Assembly (NCBI GenBank): GCA_024408905.1
Contig: JAKSUP010000078.1
Location: forward strand, 1-6,719
Direction of reading: 5' to 3'
Source: a bacterium
GTDB lineage: Bacteria > Cyanobacteriota > Vampirovibrionia > Gastranaerophilales > Gastranaerophilaceae
Length of the DNA: 6,719 bases
Notes under the pieces: generated by a model
Databases searched by the model: none
What the model saw: only the letters and a program-made list of their open reading frames with translations
What the model was told of the DNA's origin: nothing
Made by a program: the position numbers and the translations under genes
In this document: positions 5,519 to 6,719 of the stretch, in pieces
Position numbering within the stretch: the stretch's first letter is position 1
Layout: each line of letters begins with the position of its first letter

Positions 5519-6166
5519 TTACGAAACTTTATTCTCAAAACCTGTGTAATCCGATATATGCTTAGCCCACAGCCTTAAAATTTCGTCTTCGTCAAGTTCA
5601 TAAGAAATGGGTTTTCCTATTTTTATTGAAATATGCTTTTCAAACAATTTGTGCGCATATCCGTCAAACCCTTTAATTGCAATAGGCACAATATCTGCTT
5701 TAAATTTTTTTGCAAACAATATAAAACCTTTTGTAAGGTCTGATATAACAGGTTCTTTAACAATCCCGCCTTGTGGGAAAATGCCTAATGCCCAAGGGGT
5801 ATTAAATACAGCTTTTACACTTTTAAAGGTTGCAAGTTCCGGTTTTTCACGATTTACTGCAAAAGCACCTAAAGAATGTACTAAGAATTTTAAAAGCTCG
5901 TTTTTACTTTCAAACAATTCTTTTTTAGCCATAAAAGCGATTAATCTTTTTGTGGCATAACTCAACATTGGTGGATCTAAGTAAGAGGTATGATTTGCAG
6001 CATATATTACGTTAGATGTTTGGGGAAGGTTTTCTTGTCCTTCGACTTTAATATTGTACATAAGTTCCATTACCGGTTTAACAACACAATATAAAAATGT
6101 GTTGTACCATAAAAAACGTAATAAATTATAATCTTTTTCAGTTCTCTTATTATAATTTTTTGCCAT
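5519..6166 (-). CDS. PlsC-family acyltransferase, second of a tandem pair, with an altered motif III
   Basis: This is a membrane-associated glycerolipid-type acyltransferase of 215 residues, the family that transfers a fatty acyl group to lysophosphatidic acid or a similar acceptor. Motif I NHTSYLD (58-64) contains the catalytic His59 and Asp64. Motif II is GAFAVNR (100-106) and motif IV is IVPIAIKG (159-166). Motif III, normally FPEGTR, reads FPQGGI (130-135): the Glu that helps bind the acceptor's phosphate-bearing glycerol is Gln, and Thr-Arg is missing. A hydrophobic stretch at about 15-37 may anchor the N-terminus to the membrane. AGGTGG lies just before the ATG and overlaps the TAG of the preceding gene, so the two are co-translated. 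The changed motif III suggests a different acceptor or reduced activity. I would not assign it firmly to phosphatidic acid synthesis. Confidence 0.85.
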   Translation of the reverse strand: MAKNYNKRTEKDYNLLRFLWYNTFLYCVVKPVMELMYNIKVEGQENLPQTSNVIYAANHTSYLDPPMLSYATKRLIAFMAKKELFESKNELLKFLVHSLGAFAVNREKPELATFKSVKAVFNTPWALGIFPQGGIVKEPVISDLTKGFILFAKKFKADIVPIAIKGFDGYAHKLFEKHISIKIGKPISYELDEDEILRLWAKHISDYTGFENKVS

Positions 6167-6169
6167 TTT

Positions 6170-6175
6170 CCACCT
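6170..6175 (-). promoter_or_regulatory. Ribosome binding site overlapping the upstream stop codon
   Basis: On the - strand AGGTGG overlaps the TAG stop (6174-6176) of the first acyltransferase gene and sits 3 nt before the ATG of the second. Only 7 nt separate stop and start. This supports one transcript and translational coupling of the pair. Confidence 0.6.
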
Positions 6176-6719
6176 ATTCGTATTTAAAACCTGTTAATTC
6201 CTGTATATCTTTTATCCATTGATTGTACATTTCATCAGCATCATTTGAATATGGAATAAGTTTTCCGATTTTTACAACAATTTTTCCCGTAAACGGGATG
6301 TGACAAGCTTTTTCTGAACCTACAATGCCTATTGGTAAAATCCCGCATTTAGAGCTTTTTGCAATAGATGCGAACCCTTTTGTAACATTGCTTATAATAC
6401 CTACAGGCTGTCTTGTACCTTGAGGGAAAATTCCTAAAACCCAGTTAGTTTTTTTTATGGTTAATGCTGTTCTTATTGTTGAAATACTTAAGTTTTCTCT
6501 ATCAACAGCGAAACCTCCGAGCCAATTTAACCACCACGATAAAATGGGGTTTTCAAACAACTCTTTTTTTGCCATATATGATAGTGGTCTATCCAGTACT
6601 GCACCTACAATAGGAGCATCAAGCGTTGATAAATGATTTGCTGCAGCTATATATTGATTGTCTTTTGGGATATTTTCTTTCCCATATACTTCCATTCTAT
6701 ATACAAGTTTTAATCTTAT
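6174..6719 (-). CDS. plsC: PlsC-like 1-acylglycerol-3-phosphate acyltransferase, 5' end outside the window
   Basis: This enzyme family acylates 1-acyl-glycerol-3-phosphate to phosphatidic acid at the inner membrane face. Counting from the first internal ATG (6695), motif I is NHLSTLD (20-26, His21 and Asp26), motif II GGFAVDR (60-66), motif III FPQGTR (90-95) and motif IV ILPIGIVG further on. As in the neighbour, Glu of FPEGTR is Gln, but Thr-Arg is kept. The frame stays open past that ATG to the window edge (I-R-L-K-L-V-Y-R before Met). Those residues line up with the pre-motif segment of the neighbouring paralogue (MELMYNIKVEG), so the real start and probably an N-terminal hydrophobic segment lie beyond 6719. 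It is the upstream gene of a coupled pair, and the two proteins are clear but diverged paralogues. Confidence 0.88.
   Translation of the reverse strand: MRLKLVYRMEVYGKENIPKDNQYIAAANHLSTLDAPIVGAVLDRPLSYMAKKELFENPILSWWLNWLGGFAVDRENLSISTIRTALTIKKTNWVLGIFPQGTRQPVGIISNVTKGFASIAKSSKCGILPIGIVGSEKACHIPFTGKIVVKIGKLIPYSNDADEMYNQWIKDIQELTGFKYE

Overview
This window is AT-rich DNA (by eye roughly one third G+C) from a bacterium that uses the standard code, with short gene gaps and Shine-Dalgarno sites of the AGGTG/AGGGA type. The gene content is a complete ispE, one long bifunctional Rel and plsC-type acyltransferases. Together with the low GC and the style of the unplaced proteins, this suggests an uncultured gut-type lineage such as Gastranaerophilales ('Melainabacteria', sister to Cyanobacteria). 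A low-GC Firmicute cannot be excluded. This placement is inference, since no marker gene here is decisive.

Layout. Bases 1-154 are a less AT-rich left edge with a small GC hairpin, a possible end of an upstream gene, and a REP-like palindrome just before ispE. On the + strand follow ispE (155-997, isoprenoid precursor synthesis), a possible 13-codon leader (1071-1112) whose stop overlaps the GTG of an acidic 128-residue protein of unknown function (1112-1498), and the housekeeping stringent-response enzyme Rel (1612-3813). rel has a near-consensus sigma-70 promoter placed so close to its ATG that the mRNA should be leaderless or nearly so.

On the - strand, converging on rel with only 20 bp between the stop codons, lies a 536-residue protein (3834-5444). 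Its middle part looks like a second, divergent RelA/SpoT (p)ppGpp-synthetase-type nucleotidyltransferase domain. It has no HD hydrolase, TGS or ACT domain, and instead has unrecognised N- and C-terminal regions. Upstream of it on the same strand are two tandem PlsC-like acyltransferases (5519-6166, and 6174 to the window edge). They are tightly coupled: the Shine-Dalgarno of the second overlaps the stop of the first. Both carry FPQG instead of the usual FPEG.

How the genes fit together. Rel can make and degrade (p)ppGpp, while its convergent neighbour resembles a synthetase-only enzyme, a class that includes small alarmone synthetases, toxSAS toxins and secreted (p)ppApp-forming effectors. 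A synthetase-like protein beside a complete hydrolase-bearing Rel is the most interesting feature of the window. Some positions of its active site differ from the family pattern, so its activity is open. ispE and the acyltransferases are ordinary lipid and isoprenoid metabolism with some unusual motif substitutions.
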